Assembly (NCBI GenBank): GCA_944470555.2
Contig: OX104134.1
Location: 110,664,701 to 110,728,700, forward strand
DNA: 64,000 bases
Source: Heterobilharzia americana
Taxonomy: Eukaryota; Platyhelminthes; Trematoda; Strigeidida; Schistosomatidae
Reading direction: 5' to 3'
This document shows positions 54,105-64,000 of the stretch, piece after piece; position 1 is the first letter of the stretch; the number at the start of each line of letters is the position of its first letter. The notes beneath the pieces were generated by a model. It did not search any database. It saw only the letters and a program-made list of their open reading frames with translations, and was not told the origin of the DNA. A program made the translations under genes and the position numbers.

Positions 54105-57023
54105 ATGGATGTGTGCTGTGTTTGTGAGACACGCATACAGGACCCAAGTGTGGTTATTCACCTGACCTCTCCTGACCAATCTGGTGAATCTGCAAAATTC
54201 ACCCTTCGAGTTTCTGGAGATTCGATAGCTAGCTCTCGTGGTCTTGCAGGTGTAGGTATAGCATTAAGCACCAGGGCAGAAAACTCACTACTAGACTGGA
54301 TCCCAGTTGATAGTCGCCTCTGCGCTATGAGGCTGAACGGCACAGTGAGAACTAAAAGGAATAGTGAGACTCGCCGTTGTCTCTTTGTAATCTCTGCTTA
54401 CGCACCCACTGACTGTAGTTCGGATGAAGTGAAGGACGAGTTCTACCATAAACTGTCTAACCTCCTCTCGAAAGCCAAACGTTCGGACGTAGTGGTTGTT
54501 GCAGGTGACCTCAACGCACAGGTGGGTAGACTGAGTGAGGCAGAAAGGCACTTAGGTGGCACTTTCGGAATCCCAGCTGAACGTACAGATAACGGTGATC
54601 GCCTATTACAACTATGCTCAGATAACCGCCTATTTTTAGCCAGCACAAATTTCAGACATAAAGAAAGGCACTGTCTGACCTGGCGTCCACCGAGCTCGAC
54701 TCAGCGATGGACACAGATAGACCACATTGCTATTAGTCATCGCTGGAGAGGATCGGTGGAAGACTGCCGCTCCTTCTGGAGTACGTGTTTGGACAGCGAT
54801 CATGCGTTGGTCCGAGCACGTATATGCCTGCGTCTCAATGGACGTAGAAAAAATTTGGCAACAAAACCACTACGAGTTCTGCTGGACAACGAAAACACCA
54901 AAGCCGTGTTCAGTGAGAAGTTGGCTAGGCAGTTATCGGAACAAAAGACTGTCACTCATCCAGAAGAAGCTTGGTGCCATCTTCAGTCTACTGTAAAAGC
55001 AGCACTGGAGACTGTAGCCGACTCCAAGATAATGGCTAAAAAGAGCCAGTGGATATCAGCAGCTTCTTCCAAACTAATGGATGCACGTGAATGCATCCCT
55101 GCAGGCTCTGAGTACAATGAAGAGCGAGCGCAACTTAAAAATAAACTGACGAAAAGTCTGCGCAACGATCGTGAACAGTGGTGGGCAGCAAAGGCTAAAG
55201 AGATGGAAAAGGCAGCGGCGATCGGTAACAGTAGACAGTTATTTAGACTTATTAAGGAGACTGGGGGGAAATGGTCAACAACAGTTAGTGAGGTTATAGC
55301 GGAGAAGGACGGATCGGCGATTCACTCGCAGGGAAGGCGACTGGGACGATGGGCAGAACACTTTGAGGAACAGTTTAACTGGCCTCCAGCCACCATTGCG
55401 CTGCCCGCTATCCAGTCGGACCCTGAATGGGACATAGAGACAGGTCCCCCAACACTAGAAGAAGTTGAGAAAGCGGTAGGTAGCCTGAAACGGGGAAGGG
55501 CAGCAGGACCAGACGGACTACCTGCTGAGGTATACAAGAATGGTGGTAGAGTTCTCTTAGTCAGGCTAACGGAAGTGTTAGCCAGTATATGGGAATCAAA
55601 TACGATCCCCTCCGACTGGTCTAAGTCACTCATCATCCCAGTCTTCAAGAAAGGCGAGAAGTCCTCTTGTGATAACCACAGAGGAATCAGCCTGACAAAC
55701 ATAGTGTCTAAGATCCTAAGTTCTATAATTCTCCGACGCCTGAGTGGAGCTCGGGAACAGCAAGCCCGAGAAAACCAGGCAGGCTTTAGACCTGGCCGTG
55801 GATGTATCGACCAAATATTCACACTGCGCCAGGTCCTGGAACATAGGCATGCTTACAGACGCCCGACAATAGCTGTATTTCTCGACCTGAAGGCGGCATT
55901 TGACTCCGTTGATCGAGAAGTCTTATGGCAGTGTCTGTCACTGAAAGGCGTGCCTAGTAAGTACATCACCTTATTGAAAGCTCTCTACTCGAACACTTGT
56001 GGGCATGTTAGAGCCTATGGTGAGTTGTCCAGGGAGCTATACTCATCAAGTGGTGTCCGTCAAGGATGCCCACTATCCCCATTCTTATTTAATTTTATCA
56101 TAGATATTCTTATGGAGGTTTCCCTCTCGTCACCTAATTACAAAGACGTTGACCGGATCACAGGTGAATTTTCCTTAGATCTAGAATATGCAGATGACAT
56201 AGTCCTGTTAGGTGAAGACGCTGACAAGATGCAGAGTCTTCTGAACACTTTGAGTGGGAATTTGAGAATGTTTGGGATGCGATTTTCACCACCCAAATGC
56301 AAATTTTTGCTCCAGGACTGGTCTTCAGCGGTACCGCGGTTAACAATAGAGAGTGAAGTGGTTGAGTGTGTTGACCACTTCACTTACCTGGGAAGTAGGA
56401 TCAACTCCGGTGGGTTAGTTGCCGATGAGATTTCTGCACGGATACAAAAGGCTCGATTGGCTTTTGCCAATTTGCGCCACCTATGGCGCCGCCGTGATAT
56501 TCGTTTGTCTATTAAGGGTCGCGTGTACTGCACAGCAGTCCGCTCTGTTCTACTGTATGGCTGTGAAACATGGCCATTGAAAGTGGAAGACATGAGAAGG
56601 TTACAGGTATTTGACCACCGTTGCCTTCGTAGTATAGGACGTATTCCGTGGTGTCACCATGTGAGTAATGCAGAAGTTAGGTGTAGAGTTTTAGGGAGAA
56701 GAGGTAAGTCAGTCGACGAGGTTGTGAACCTTCATCGACTGAGATGGTTGGGACACGTACTACGTATGCCTAGTCACCGATTGCCTCGTCACACAATGTT
56801 GGCTGAGGTGGGTTCAGGCTGGAAAAAGGCCCGAGGTGGCCAGACTAAAACATGGCACCAATGTATGAAGTCTCTGACTGTTGGTTTAAGCCATGTAGGA
56901 CGATGCAGACTAGGTGGTTGGGGTCCACGGGACAAGAGGAACCAGTGGTTGGAGACCCTAGGTGATATGGCTCAGAACCGAAGTCAGTGGCGCAGATGTA
57001 TACACACATTATCCTCATCTTAA
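54105..57023 (+). CDS. RTE endonuclease/reverse transcriptase (copy B, N-terminus shifted)
   Basis: From the ATG at 54105, 972 codons match codons 96-1067 of copy A with one visible amino-acid change (T780 in A is I here, before TGEFSLD). It contains the endonuclease from CCVCET onward, AGDLNAQ, DSDH, the RT boxes FLDLKAAFD and YADD, and the complete C-terminus. Upstream of 54105 the frame differs from copy A: one base is missing in the CTCGGGCATGG string (CTCGAGGCATGG in A) and about 19 bases are added near 53850-53872. The two indels cancel for the most 5' codons, but the segment with FNVRT (N74) is out of frame. Copy B therefore lacks an endonuclease N-terminus in frame unless translation shifts. 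Confidence 0.85.
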   Translation: MDVCCVCETRIQDPSVVIHLTSPDQSGESAKFTLRVSGDSIASSRGLAGVGIALSTRAENSLLDWIPVDSRLCAMRLNGTVRTKRNSETRRCLFVISAYAPTDCSSDEVKDEFYHKLSNLLSKAKRSDVVVVAGDLNAQVGRLSEAERHLGGTFGIPAERTDNGDRLLQLCSDNRLFLASTNFRHKERHCLTWRPPSSTQRWTQIDHIAISHRWRGSVEDCRSFWSTCLDSDHALVRARICLRLNGRRKNLATKPLRVLLDNENTKAVFSEKLARQLSEQKTVTHPEEAWCHLQSTVKAALETVADSKIMAKKSQWISAASSKLMDARECIPAGSEYNEERAQLKNKLTKSLRNDREQWWAAKAKEMEKAAAIGNSRQLFRLIKETGGKWSTTVSEVIAEKDGSAIHSQGRRLGRWAEHFEEQFNWPPATIALPAIQSDPEWDIETGPPTLEEVEKAVGSLKRGRAAGPDGLPAEVYKNGGRVLLVRLTEVLASIWESNTIPSDWSKSLIIPVFKKGEKSSCDNHRGISLTNIVSKILSSIILRRLSGAREQQARENQAGFRPGRGCIDQIFTLRQVLEHRHAYRRPTIAVFLDLKAAFDSVDREVLWQCLSLKGVPSKYITLLKALYSNTCGHVRAYGELSRELYSSSGVRQGCPLSPFLFNFIIDILMEVSLSSPNYKDVDRITGEFSLDLEYADDIVLLGEDADKMQSLLNTLSGNLRMFGMRFSPPKCKFLLQDWSSAVPRLTIESEVVECVDHFTYLGSRINSGGLVADEISARIQKARLAFANLRHLWRRRDIRLSIKGRVYCTAVRSVLLYGCETWPLKVEDMRRLQVFDHRCLRSIGRIPWCHHVSNAEVRCRVLGRRGKSVDEVVNLHRLRWLGHVLRMPSHRLPRHTMLAEVGSGWKKARGGQTKTWHQCMKSLTVGLSHVGRCRLGGWGPRDKRNQWLETLGDMAQNRSQWRRCIHTLSSS

Positions 57024-57222
57024 CAACGCTATACCGAATCTCACTATTTTGTCACTCCTCTTTCCTTTCTTCTCATACTTTATATTTCTTTTGACTGCAT
57101 TCACTTATCTTCATCCTTCACCTCACTACCTTTTTACTTGATGTGCTGATATGAGGTGTGGCAACTCGGACCGTTACGCAGTAATGCCTGGTCCTATGTT
57201 GATAATGATGATGATGATGATG

Positions 57223-57233
57223 ATTTGACATAG
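57223..57233. repeat. Target-site duplication of RTE copy B, right
   Basis: ATTTGACATAG directly after the (GAT)n tail; partner of 53263-53273. The first bases overlap the repeat unit, so 9-11 bp are informative. Confidence 0.88.
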
Positions 57234-59535
57234 CACACAAACATTCTGCATTATTCGCCAGATGACGTTCTGAAGAGAATTCATTGTTTAGAATCATATC
57301 AATATAATCACACAACTTTGGAACTTCACAAAAGTTCTTCATTCTTTCATGTTAATGGTAGAAAACATTTTCAATATGTCATGCATCATCCATTTTACAT
57401 ACGTTCGGTGATGATTTAACGAAAAGAGACTCGGTTATATCAAAGAAACGATCTAATATGGAATTTTGTCCTACCCCAGTTCCTACGCTTTACTCTTAAA
57501 GTGAGCCAGGTATATTGTACTATCCTACTATTACTAGTGGTGGGAGAGATTTGTGAAGTATAAAAGTACTCGACCATAGTTATCGCTGTAACTTCGTTTG
57601 GACGTGGAAATTTGAAAAGCCAAGGGAAACAGTCAAGTTCTAAGTGTTTTAATAAAGTCAAGTGTGTGCAAATTGTTGAATAGAATTTCGAAATTTTTGA
57701 AGCCTAGTTAAATTTTGAAAAGTAGGATTAGCTACACAGTCTATTTACATCATCATTTTGAGGGGAGATCTGGATATTTTGTTAGATTATGAAATAATGT
57801 CAGGGTTTGAAAAAAGCCAACACATCAAACGAAACAACAGGAAATATCGAGTCCTAAAAAGTGTTTTATTTCAGTTGAGAACACTGTAGGAACTTTCGAA
57901 ATGAGGGGACGCGTATGTAGGCTCGAATTTTTAGACATACACCAATCTTACAAATAAATAAATAATTTCAAGAGTTATTACTCCTTCAGTTTCGCAAGTC
58001 AGTACCACTGATATCCATTATGCCTCACAATTATTTTGTTTCTTCAGTTGCGATACTATCTGTACGTTAGCAATCGATAATTGATCGCTTGCGATAAAAA
58101 ATCGAAAGCAACCTGAAAAAAAAGCTAATCAACTTACATGAGGTACCTTGAATACCCGGGTTCTTTCCAGTATTGTAAGTACTTCAAATATTTTATAAAA
58201 TTCGCCTTTTCAAACCAACCCTGTTGTGCAAGGACTAGAGGTGAATAAGAAAATATCAACAAACAGTTTAGGTAGCTCGGATTGGCAAGACATTGTACAA
58301 ACTCCAGTTCCATTTGGAATCTGTTGCGCGATTCATCCAGTCCAAAGTCTGAATCCATTAAGGAATTAAAATGTGTTACTTTTATTGCCGGTCTGAGAAG
58401 GACGACCTCGAGGTTGCATCTTATTCAGGATAGTTAGGTGACGAAAATGAAACTAAATAAGTCCATAAAAACTAAAAGTAAACAAGATGAATTCTCACTG
58501 AAGAATGCAAACCAAGGAAAATCGAGTGGAAGCTTTTGTTTAGCTGATTTCCTTATTTGTCTAAAATGTCAAAAAAGCTTTTAAGAGATTACGTAAAAAA
58601 ACAGAAATCGCAGTTAATTGCATTTAACAACAATAACAAGTTTGCCTCACGTAAGAACAGATGTGTCTGTACAGCCCCACTATGAATTGCTGAGCGCGGT
58701 CACAGTATCCCTTTCTCAAAATATACTTGAACTTGCTGAAACTTTTAAAGATTAGTTTGACAGTATCAGTTGCCGCTTTTCCTAATTCATAGTTATTTGA
58801 ACCAAAATATGTGGATTTCGTTATCCGTTTTCACCACACTCCACAAGCAGGGTGCTGGTAGGTGTAAATAAGCTGTTTGGCCAATGTTTACATTTAAAAT
58901 GGAGAGTTTCGAATGAATATACCAATTGAAGGCATCTGCGCCACCACATTTGATTTTGAGCTATTTAATTTAGAATTTTTAACCATCAATTATCGCTGTT
59001 TTGACATGGCTACGATTAGTTTTTGCTAAACCATATCCTAACATTACACGGTAAGGTGGACAGCAGAATTAAGGTGTAAAGTGGAATTTAAGTCACTTCC
59101 GTCGATAAGAGATTATTTCACTAATTGATTTGATTCCATAATGTATAATCCAAATGTCGTTTAAGTGATGGTAATATACATTGACAGTAGCGGCAGTCAA
59201 ATGTCTCTTCAGTTCAATAACCTTTAATTACCCTCTAATCAAAGTAAACCACTGCACAGCACACCACGCTATTACTGTGCTCGAATATTTTACCCAGGTT
59301 CGACTATGTTTATTGGAGAAATCTACACTAACTTTTTTTAGTCATGCCAAAATTTGGTCATCGAATTTTTGTAAAGTATAACATTGTGAATACTTTGTTT
59401 TAGCTACTAAGCATTTTAGTTAAATTCTCATCAGACTCAACCTTCTAAAATGCATTTCTTATGTACTAAAGGATACATATAGAGTTCCGATAGATACACA
59501 AATAATTGATGTACACAGAAGACGTAATACCGATC
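57234..59535. other. About 2.3 kb unassigned, AT-rich
   Basis: No ORF above 75 codons, no recognised repeat. Could be intronic or intergenic. Confidence 0.4.
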
Positions 59536-59539
59536 CGTC

Positions 59540-59830
59540 TCTGTTGGCCTGAACTATATAGAGAGATGTTGGGTGGCTGGTTGAGATCGTTAAGGTTATA
59601 AGAGCAATGGCTGGAGACTTGGTATTTTGGTTCAAAACTGATCAGTAAAGTCTTCGCCATCCTTGACTTCATGAACATCACTTAGTTGTTTTCTCTCGCC
59701 TTATACATTTTCCTCCGCTGCAGTGTCATTATTTTTCGATTCAGTTGTTTGTTGTATGTTTCTGTGTGTGGCAACATGAACTCATGAACTTCTGTGATGT
59801 TCTACTTTGATTTGTCTATCTATCTGACTT
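59540..59830 (+). mobile_element. RTE 3'-terminal fragment, alternative 3' UTR subfamily
   Basis: GGGTGGCTGGTTGAGATCG and AGCAATGGCTGGAGACTTGG (59573-59625) match the GGWGPRD / QWLETL end of the ORF; the following UTR (to 59830, GTTCTACTTTGATTTGTC) matches 37600-37640 and 61725-61745. 5'-truncated. Confidence 0.55.
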
Positions 59831-60629
59831 CACGGTTTGATATCATATTACCTAGTGATATACTTACAGCTGATATGAAATCAAAACTGGTGCAACATAT
59901 GAGTAAGTAGTGAAAGTCCTATGGAGTGAGCTACATAAAATGTATTGAGTCCCCTTAAACATGCAAAACGAAACTTATTAATGTGCTTGAGTAAATGAAA
60001 AGTGAAAACGATCACTAGTTTCATACAGATGTGTCTTAAGCAGAATAATCACTCAGTAAGTAAATGCATCATCCTCAATAGTACTCCAGATCATATACAG
60101 GTTACAATACACAGGGTCCATCATTGACTTCTTCACTCAACGGGTGTTGCCGCAAAAGCAAGTTAATCCAAACACTCACTTTTCTTTAGTCGTCCAATAT
60201 TCTTTGTGTGATGTAATTCCATGAACCTTGCCAATCTCGTTATATAAATAAAGACTGTGCACTACTTGTTTTACTTTGTCTGCGTTTTATTCAGTTCTTA
60301 TGATATTGTATTCACGTAATAAGCCAATACTATTAATTCCCTTCATAATTGCATCTTAACTTCAAAGCTATTCTTTAGTTACCTGTTCAAAAGGTTCTTA
60401 TTTAACTTCATGCCAACTGTAAACAACCCATTATAGGACATTGTTTCCAACCCCATGAGGCACTGTCCGATTACCTATTACAATTCCACACGTATGCTTT
60501 AACGTATGAGTTCATATTTCAGAGTTGAGTTAACAAGAAAACGTTTTAGCTTAAATAAACTGTATTCTCTATCCGAAATGCGTTTTTATCAACGTTTACT
60601 ATCACTCCACCCACCTAGTCCAATAATAG
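59831..60629. other. Unassigned AT-rich stretch
   Basis: No recognised feature. Confidence 0.35.
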
Positions 60630-60750
60630 GGAGCTGTGGTTCATTGGTTTCAGGAAATGACCTTCAAAAACTTGGCCATGGGTTCAAAAAAGCTGCACCT
60701 ACCGAGGCTAGGGTAGCCAGGTAGTATCAGTAGCCCTCATACAACACGCA
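60630..60750 (+). repeat. tRNA-derived SINE
   Basis: A box TGGTTCATTGG (60636-60646), B box GGTTCAAAAA (60681-60690), then GCTGCACCTACC and GGGTAGCCAGGTAGTATCAG. Best-preserved SINE of the window; body shared with 34696 and 47985. Confidence 0.6.
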
Positions 60751-61239
60751 TGATCCATTTCCTACTGCACAAATGTGCACATGGTTCATGAGTGCATTTC
60801 GATTCGAGTCCAATAATATTGATGAGGTACACCAAGACGATTGCTGTAACAAAGACCAACCGGCACTGACTTGATACACTTAGAATATTGCGTGTACAAC
60901 CTTAAGAGGTTTTCCAGTACTGACTCCTGAAGGTCTTATTAGACCAAACCAAGAAATAGTACGTCCTAAATTTTCATGTATACAACATTTGAGTCTCTCT
61001 AAAAGATTTAATTATGGGATAGATGCGTTCTAAGGTGACCAGACAAACGAGATCAACACGACCAGAAATAAGTGCGCGAAGATTCAAGTTGCTATATTCC
61101 ACATAATCACATCAAATGAAAAAGTATTAAGATGAAACATAAAGATATAAAGAAAGCAGTTAAGTTGTAAACAGCCAAGATCAAAAACGAGGAATATGAA
61201 AACAGAAATCAGTATGACGATTAAGTTGGAGATGATATC
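60751..61239. other. Unassigned stretch
   Basis: No recognised feature. Confidence 0.35.
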
Positions 61240-62103
61240 GATTCTGAGCCATATAACGTTGAAAATCCAACCACCAGTTTATTATCAGGAATCAGGAAGT
61301 TCATTTTCCTCCTAAAGAGCTAAGACCAACAGTCAGAGACTTCACAGACCGATGTTGTTTCATTCTGATCCCCTCTAACTTCTTCGTATCCAACGCCTAA
61401 TTCAGCTAGCAACGTACGACGCGGTAGATGGTGACTAGGAATGTATAACACGTGTCCCAACCACCTGAGTCGATGAAGGTTCACAACCCTATCAATTGAC
61501 TGCGTCTATTAGGATGCCTGCAAGAAGAACCTAGTGAGTAAACCACCACCGAAAACGATTGGGGCGAAGATAGCTTCCAAAGCTTGAATACTCACACTAA
61601 CTTTTATTATCAAATTGTTTATACGCTCGCACATCTTTGTGTACTTTGATTTCACTTTGTTTCTACCCACCTGTTCTTTGTGTACTACTGGTGAATTGCG
61701 GCAACTTGGACCGATGCACCTGCGTGCAAGGTTCTACGGTGATTTTGTCAGCCAGTCAGTCTGAGAAGTTTGGATAAGAATGGAGAGAGTGGAGATGCTT
61801 GACGGAAACCACTCGAAGTACACAACTCCCTATTGCCTTGAACAGGCATATGAGTTCGAGTATAGAACAGTATATTTACTGAACACCCCCTAAATAAAGT
61901 ACACGGCCATAAGACCTCAAATGTCACCTTCAAGTCAAGAAATATAGCCAGGGTGTCGGTAAGTGCCTGTTTTCCAGAAACTGCCAGAGGGTGAATATCT
62001 GGTTGATACATTCAGGACCATGTTTGAAAACTACCTGGTTTTCTTACGCTGCCCTCAAACTCCACTCAGATGTCTAATGATTATAGAATCATGAGTCTTA
62101 GAC
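61240..62103 (-). pseudogene. RTE family-1 fragment with internal replacement
   Basis: 61240-61507 aligns with copy A about 4010-4283 (ORF C-terminus: CCAACCACCTGAGTCGATGA). 61750-62103 aligns with about 4890-5290 (RT: TLAIFLDLKVTFE for the FLDLKAAFD box, SGFRQASPLSPF for GVRQGCPLSPF). The 600 bp between are missing and replaced by 61508-61745. Stops present; non-functional. Confidence 0.7.
61560..61745 (+). mobile_element. RTE alternative 3' UTR fragment
   Basis: Plus-strand match to the 3' UTR at 37450-37640 (GTGAATTGCGGCAACTTGGA and GTGCAAGGTTCTAC blocks), lying inside the minus-strand fragment 61240-62103. Confidence 0.55.
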
Positions 62104-62455
62104 ACTATTATTATAATTATTATTATCATTATCATTACTATAACACAAACAGGATACAGCAAGGGCACTGAAGAAGGAATACGCCACACAAAATAATACA
62201 ACAACATTATGAAGACATAAAGCGAAAGGAAGTGGATGAAAGAAAAACACAAGAACAGAACGAGTAGAAGGGCAGTCCGGTAAGACATATTCAAAACAAA
62301 ACACTCGTTACTTTTCAGCAGCAGAAAATAGAAGGAAGCTACAACATGACCACCCCTGGTTTCGATTCTGAACCATACCTGATGTGTCAAGCCACTGAGT
62401 CGCGCGATTTCTCGAACCCCAACCAGGGTGTCGTGATGTACCAACAGATGCTAAT
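62104..62455 (-). mobile_element. RTE-like 3' fragment inserted in family-1 fragment
   Basis: Ends in an ATA/ATG-rich tail (62104-62145 on the plus strand reads TATTATTATAATTATT) and matches 41446-41905 in 3' UTR and ORF end. It sits at the GACACTAT position of the family-1 RT fragment, so it is a nested insertion. Confidence 0.65.
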
Positions 62456-64000
62456 CCGATACTGAACGACAGCTGCTACCCAGATGTGGAGATCGGGCAT
62501 GTGTATCCCGATGACCCAACAAGCTATGATGGTGGAACGCTTGCTCTCTCGAGGTCTTACCATACCAGAAAGATCTGTTGGTTAGTGGTTAGATAAAAAG
62601 CAGTTACCCTTACCCTTAACACGTTCCTAAACAAAGAAATGATGTATTACGGTGGCTTAGATCAGTCACCAGTGGTTAGTAGTGATCCAGAACCACAGGA
62701 CGTATGTCCGACTACATCTTTCAAAATACATGCTAATTGTCGTGGTATCAAAAAGGCCGTGTGTGACCGACGTCTACCAGATGTCCGCACACCAACCCTT
62801 CTTTTTCAGATACCTCAAGAGAACCAAGCCTTCCATGGTGTGGGCAGTCGCGAAGTGTCGACCACTCTAACAATTCAGGCAGTGCTCAAGTTCACCTTTC
62901 CCTTTCTTACCTCCTAATATTTCTTCACATCTCTCAGTTAAAAATCCTACATCATCTTTAATTTCTTCTAGCTCTCCAACTTTTGACAGAGATCTGAGCC
63001 CACAGAACAGTATCATTGGTCTCCTTTCGCCACACTCCAAATTACACATGGAAACCTTCAATGTCCACACACTCCGTCAAACTGGCCAACAAGCTTCACA
63101 AGCCAAAAATCTAGCAACTTGGGTCATGGATGTGGGTTGTTTGGTTATCCACTTAACTTTTCACCGTCAATATGGTGAATCCGTGAAATTCACCCTTCGT
63201 GTTTTTAGAGATTCGATGGCCAGTTCACGCAGTTTTGCACGTGTAGGCATGGCACTAAACACCAGGGCAGAAAACTCACTACTAGACTGGACCCCAGTTG
63301 ACAGTCGCCTATGCGCTGTCCGGCACAGTGAGAACTAAAAAGAATAGTGAAACTCGCCGCTATCCTTTTGTAATCTCTCCTTATGTACTCACTGATTGCA
63401 GTTAGGATGAAGTGAAAGATGATGAGTTCTACCGAAAACTATCTAGCCTCCTTCTGAAAGTCAAACGTTCAGACATGGTCGTTGTTGCAGATGATCTAAA
63501 TGCACAAATGAGTAGGTTTTCAGGCAGAAAAGCACCTAGATGGCACCTTCGGAATCCCAGCTGAACGAACAGATAATGGTGATCGCCTACTACAACTGTG
63601 ATCAGATAACCGTTTACTTCTAGTTAGCACAAACTTTAGACATAAGAAAAGACACTGCCTGATGTGGCGTCCACCGAGCTCAACTCAGAGATGGACACAG
63701 ACAGACCACATTGCTATCGGTTATCGCTGGAGGGTAGGTGGAAGACTGGCGCTCCTTCTGGAGCACGTGTTTGGATAGGAATCACGCGTTGGTTTGAGCA
63801 AGTATATATCTGTATCTCAATGGACGTAAGAAAACTTTATCAACGAGACCATCACGAATGTAACTCGACAACGAGAACACTAGAGACGCTTTCAGTAAGA
63901 AACTGGCTAGGCAGTTGTCAGAACAAAACAGTATCGCTTATTCAGAGGAGGCTTGATGCCATCTTCACTCTACTTTAAAAATAGCGTTGAAGACCGTAGC
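62456..64000 (+). pseudogene. RTE family-1 copy E, 5' end and endonuclease, runs off window
   Basis: Aligns with copy B from its first bases: ACAGCTGCTACCCAG, CCTCGAGGTCTTACCATACC, TTCCATGGTGTGGGCAG (62830), ETFNVHTLRQTGQQAS (63048-63100; N of the endonuclease retained), TLRVFRDSMASSRSFARVGMAL, then DDLNAQ-type (about 63490, AGD changed to ADD), QRWTQTDHIAI and the linker near 63980. Frameshifts at several points make it a pseudogene. Stop-rich first codons; terminal stem P1 of the candidate ribozyme is decayed. Confidence 0.8.

Larger units (their letters stand above)
53274..57222 (+). mobile_element. Full-length RTE-clade retrotransposon, copy B
   Basis: A 3949-bp copy, almost identical to copy A over its full length but inverted relative to it and 46 kb away. 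It has the same CCCGACC start, 5' UTR, ORF, 3' UTR and (GAT)n tail (57201-57222). Its own target duplication (ATTTGACATAG) differs from that of copy A, so A and B are independent insertions and not a segmental duplication. Two indels near the N-terminal coding region distinguish it (see the CDS entry). Confidence 0.92.

Noticed and set aside
3754..57233. A and B as the arms of a 46-kb inverted duplication
   Set aside because: Flanking sequences are unrelated and each copy has its own target duplication, so they are separate insertions.

Overview
The window is non-coding-rich animal DNA dominated by non-LTR retrotransposons, almost certainly from a blood fluke (Schistosoma or a close trematode relative). 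The reasons are the combination of RTE-clade elements of about 3.9 kb (size and layout as in schistosome SR2/SjR2), a second RTE-like family, CR1/SR1-like elements, Penelope-like elements with GIY-YIG endonuclease tails, tRNA-derived SINEs, and a repeat of about 400 bp with a tRNA-type promoter and hammerhead-ribozyme remnants (as in the schistosome Sm-alpha repeat). Family names are from memory and were not checked against a database.

Layout. 0-14 kb: broken RTE pieces, then full-length RTE copy A (3766-7695, minus) with an intact 1067-codon endonuclease/reverse transcriptase frame and a 12-bp target duplication, sitting inside the 5' end of an older copy; a truncated family-2 RTE (8733-9775); a unique AT-rich stretch with a hammerhead-bearing repeat (11363-11755); a decayed Penelope-like element (12839-14815). 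15-31 kb: a family-2 RTE from its 5' end (14975) into a 500-N gap (17621-18120), then decayed CR1-like material (18.4-20.1 and 23.5-25.3 kb), a second copy of the hammerhead repeat (25377-25788), a Penelope endonuclease fragment and zinc-finger-like ORF1 remains. 31-37.7 kb: a CR1/SR1-like element with an internal deletion, a SINE, and RTE 3' fragments. 37.8-40 kb: the only host gene piece I can name, an exon matching the N-terminus of BLOC1S1. 40-53 kb: RTE fragments of several families, a palindrome beside a truncated element with clean target duplications, a second N gap (46471-46928), a degenerate near-complete RTE copy C (47215-50658, minus) with a SINE inside it, and a long TA repeat. 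53.3-57.2 kb: full-length RTE copy B (plus), almost identical to copy A but with its own target duplication and a frameshift near the N-terminus. 57-64 kb: AT-rich unassigned DNA, then a nested RTE mosaic running off the window edge.

The most interesting signals are: (1) a sequence with HDV-like ribozyme geometry starting at the exact first base of RTE copies A and B; (2) the absence of any in-frame ATG ahead of the endonuclease domain in that family, with a conserved short ORF in front; (3) the hammerhead-bearing repeat with terminal inverted repeats; (4) the BLOC1S1-like exon directly behind a strong 3' splice site. Nearly all other protein-like signal is mobile-element debris: there is no operon, no bacterial gene, no CRISPR array and no rRNA gene.
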